5,665 nucleotides of DNA from JBHHZM01 sp046758065 (GTDB lineage: Bacteria; Pseudomonadota; Alphaproteobacteria; JAAXGF01): positions 1-5,665 of the forward strand of contig JBHHZM010000172.1 in the NCBI GenBank assembly GCA_046758065.1. The letters are read 5' to 3'. The translations under genes and the position numbers were made by a program. Positions 4,985 to 5,665 of the stretch are shown piece by piece; the stretch's first letter is position 1, and every line of letters starts with the position of its first letter. The notes beneath the pieces were generated by a model, which saw only the letters and a list, made by a program, of their open reading frames with translations, searched no databases and was not told the DNA's origin.

Positions 4985-5554
4985 CTACACCTTGAGAACC
5001 CGCAGACAGGCCGCGATGATGGTGTCGGCGAGACGGTGGATTCCGGGCCGGATCCGCTGACCGAGCAGCGACGAATCTATGACCTGGAGAATCACTCCCA
5101 TGACCATCGAGGCCGCGACGTCGGGGTCCTCCCTGGGGATCTCGCCGTGCACCATCCCTTCCTTGATGACGGTACGGAAAACGAAATAGGGATTGGGCAT
5201 GCGCGGCGTGATCTTTTGCATCTGACGGTGGCGGGCGAGGAACAGGTAGGTGAACATGTCCGCGTCCCGCTCGAAAACGTTGCAGAAGTAGCGAATCATC
5301 ACGGTGAGTTTGCGCCGCGCCGTGGTCTCGCGCTTCTGGACCCGGCGCAACTCACGCCCCAGCGCCGTGTAGTTCTCGGCGAACAGGCTCCAGGCGAGGT
5401 CTTCCTTGCTCGCGTAGTGTCGATACATCGTGCCTTCGGCGATCTTCGCGGCCGAGGCGATGTCGCGGATGGTGGTCTCGGTGATTCCTTTCTTGGCGAA
5501 CAGCCTCAGCGCCGTTCGCTTGATGAGTTCCTTGGTCGCCGTTCCGTCGCGCAT
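4985..5554 (-). CDS. TetR/AcrR-family transcriptional regulator
   Basis: This encodes a 189-residue cytoplasmic repressor-type protein. The N-terminal DNA-binding domain is clear: helix 1 'KELIKRTALRLFAKKGITETT' (8-28), then the helix-turn-helix 'TIRDIASAAKIAEGTMYRHYASKEDL' (28-53) with the typical G-T-M-Y-R-H-Y recognition helix. The rest (55-189) is the helical ligand-binding and dimerisation domain, including 'FTYLFLARHRQM' and 'VMGVILQVIDSSLLGQRI'. Length is usual for the family. The ATG at 5554 lacks an obvious Shine-Dalgarno; I kept it because helix 1 follows at the normal distance. A palindrome lies directly downstream of its -10 box, so autorepression is likely. Related palindromes precede the downstream minus-strand genes, which suggests it controls the lipid operon. 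Ligand unknown; a lipid or acyl-CoA would fit the context but is speculation. Confidence 0.92.
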   Translation of the reverse strand: MRDGTATKELIKRTALRLFAKKGITETTIRDIASAAKIAEGTMYRHYASKEDLAWSLFAENYTALGRELRRVQKRETTARRKLTVMIRYFCNVFERDADMFTYLFLARHRQMQKITPRMPNPYFVFRTVIKEGMVHGEIPREDPDVAASMVMGVILQVIDSSLLGQRIRPGIHRLADTIIAACLRVLKV

Positions 5555-5574
5555 GTTACGTTGGTATGGTTATA

Positions 5575-5592
5575 TGTGAGTGTTCACTCACA
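5575..5592. promoter_or_regulatory. TetR operator, site 4, overlapping the tetR transcription start
   Basis: TGTGAGTG and CACTCACA form perfect 8-nt arms around a 2-nt centre. It directly follows the tetR -10 box, so bound protein would block initiation. Relative to sites 1-3 the TGAGTG/CACTCA arms are 4 nt closer together. Confidence 0.75.
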
Positions 5593-5620
5593 ATAGACCA
5601 CCAATGGGCGCCGATGTCAA
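5592..5620 (-). promoter_or_regulatory. Sigma-70-type promoter of tetR
   Basis: The minus strand carries a perfect -35 TTGACA (5615-5620), a 17-bp spacer, and a -10 TCTATT (5592-5597) matching 4 of 6 consensus positions. Predicted transcription starts within operator site 4, giving a leader of about 30 nt before the tetR ATG. Confidence 0.72.
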
Positions 5621-5665
5621 CTTCTTACGGGGTGCGGGTTGGGTCTGGTGTGCCGTCCCGGAAAT

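Noticed and set aside
4536..5592. The four palindromes as a CRISPR array or a REP-type mobile repeat
   Set aside because: Spacing is irregular (87 bp to over 300 bp), units are only 18 nt or shorter, and placement at promoter positions around tetR fits operators better. A genome-wide count would settle it.

Overview
The window is very GC-rich with tight gene packing and frequent ATGA-type overlaps. Gene content (a carnitine-dehydrogenase-like oxidoreductase, a YnbA/YnbB-like phospholipid cluster and a TetR regulator) suggests a proteobacterium, perhaps a beta- or gammaproteobacterium. That assignment is inference; there is no rRNA or other marker gene here.

Left part (1-1166, plus strand): the 3' portion of a 3-hydroxyacyl-CoA dehydrogenase-fold enzyme resembling L-carnitine dehydrogenase, translationally coupled (ATGA) to an 80-residue protein of unknown function. 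These two converge on the operon from the right, and their 3' end overlaps its last gene.

Centre (1082-3395, minus strand): a compact phospholipid operon transcribed right to left. It encodes a CDP-alcohol phosphatidyltransferase (YnbA-like), then a CDP-diacylglycerol synthase (CdsA family, YnbB-like), then a small PlsC-type 1-acylglycerol-3-phosphate acyltransferase. Adjacent genes overlap by 16 and 4 nt. Together they could take lysophosphatidic acid to phosphatidic acid, to CDP-diacylglycerol, to a phospholipid whose alcohol head group cannot be told from sequence.

3464-4010: a diverged tandem duplicate of the 5' half of the CDP-alcohol phosphatidyltransferase gene, including its ribosome binding site and upstream flank (about 89% identical by hand count). 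It is still open, but it has lost two signature residues and is fused in frame to a C-terminal tail of unknown origin. Upstream of it lies a gene for a 148-residue protein of unknown function (4041-4487).

Right part (4488-5665): a 497-bp largely non-coding stretch, then a TetR-family regulator gene on the minus strand. Four related palindromes (minus-strand consensus TGAGTGAAC...CACTCA) occur here: one directly after the -10 box of the tetR promoter, two just after the tetR stop, and one 48 bp upstream of the 148-residue protein gene. The simplest reading is an autoregulated TetR repressor that also controls the lipid operon downstream. One palindrome is followed directly by a T-tract and may double as the tetR terminator.
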